Origin: JBHEMT01 sp046262435 | GTDB lineage: Bacteria; Chloroflexota; Dormibacteria; Aeolococcales; Aeolococcaceae | DNA length: 7,361 bases | Assembly (NCBI GenBank): GCA_046262435.1 | Contig: JBHEMT010000043.1 | Span: 1 to 7,361, forward strand | Reading direction: 5' to 3' | Part shown: one piece after another, positions 7,201 to 7,361 of the stretch | Layout: each line of letters starts with the position of its first letter | Numbering within the stretch: the stretch's first letter is position 1 | The notes under the pieces: model-generated | Told to the model about the DNA's origin: nothing | The model's database searches: none | The model's input: only the letters and a program-made list of their open reading frames with translations | Position numbers and translations under genes: made by a program

Positions 7201-7361
7201 GTGAGCGAGCACGACCCGTCGGAGGCCAGCGAGGCGGGCCGGCAAGAGCCCGGCCCGGCCCCAGCTCCCGGCTCCGACGCCGCGACGGCGCCCCGGCGCG
7301 AGCGGGACCCCGTGGAGGAGGAGAGCCTGGAGTCCTTTCCTGCCAGCGACCCCCCGGCCCA
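7201..7361 (+). CDS. Small acidic, disordered protein with SFPASDPP motif (3' end beyond the window)
   Basis: Fifty-three codons are visible, beginning at GTG 7201 behind a good Shine-Dalgarno site and still open at the window edge. The first 35 residues are Glu/Ala/Pro/Gly-rich and look disordered. Residues 36-53 read DPVEEESLESFPASDPPA. A short motif of the form E-(S/T)-F-P-A-S-D-P-P, often followed by aromatic or small residues, occurs near the ends of many small uncharacterised bacterial proteins, from my recollection of such sequences; its role is not known to me. The length implies either a protein ending soon after the window or a longer one with this motif internal. It is divergent from the FAD oxidase gene. 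Coding is supported by the ribosome site and the motif. Confidence 0.68.
   Translation, partial: MSEHDPSEASEAGRQEPGPAPAPGSDAATAPRRERDPVEEESLESFPASDPPA

Overview
The window reads as an ordinary chromosomal stretch from a high-G+C bacterium. G and C dominate third codon positions, intergenic gaps are short, and several genes appear to be read from leaderless or nearly leaderless transcripts. These traits, with a K+-independent proton-pumping pyrophosphatase, fit Actinomycetota or a high-G+C Chloroflexota/Dormibacterota-type lineage; the sequence alone does not settle which. There are no tRNAs, rRNAs, insertion sequences, CRISPR arrays or phage genes, and no stretch over 300 bases lacks a gene.

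Layout. Positions 6-2104 hold two co-directional genes 32 bases apart, probably one transcript: an NAD-type short-chain dehydrogenase with an enlarged loop after beta-2, and a TIM-barrel protein related to family-5-type glycoside hydrolases whose usual acid/base Asn-Glu pair reads His-Asp. This pair converges on a stand-alone CinA N-terminal (molybdopterin-binding-like) domain protein on the minus strand. A GC-rich hairpin lies between them, with both stop codons at its base. The CinA-like gene is divergent from hppA (3096-5159), which encodes a full-length membrane proton pyrophosphatase. The region between them holds back-to-back -10 elements and a 20-base inverted repeat at the predicted hppA transcription start.

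Downstream of hppA come a weak hairpin, a near-leaderless 115-residue acidic helical protein of unknown function, and, converging on it, a GlcD/D-2-hydroxyacid dehydrogenase-type FAD oxidase on the minus strand. This oxidase has an altered metal-binding motif. Divergent from it, the window ends inside a small low-complexity acidic protein carrying a SFPASDPP motif.

How the genes relate. Apart from the SDR/glycosidase-like pair, the genes look like independently transcribed housekeeping or metabolic genes: pyrophosphate-driven proton pumping, oxidation of a 2-hydroxyacid, and a CinA-type protein. I see no assembled multi-gene novel system. The most useful leads are the two active-site variants, the leaderless/leadered split in gene starts, and the possible hppA operator.
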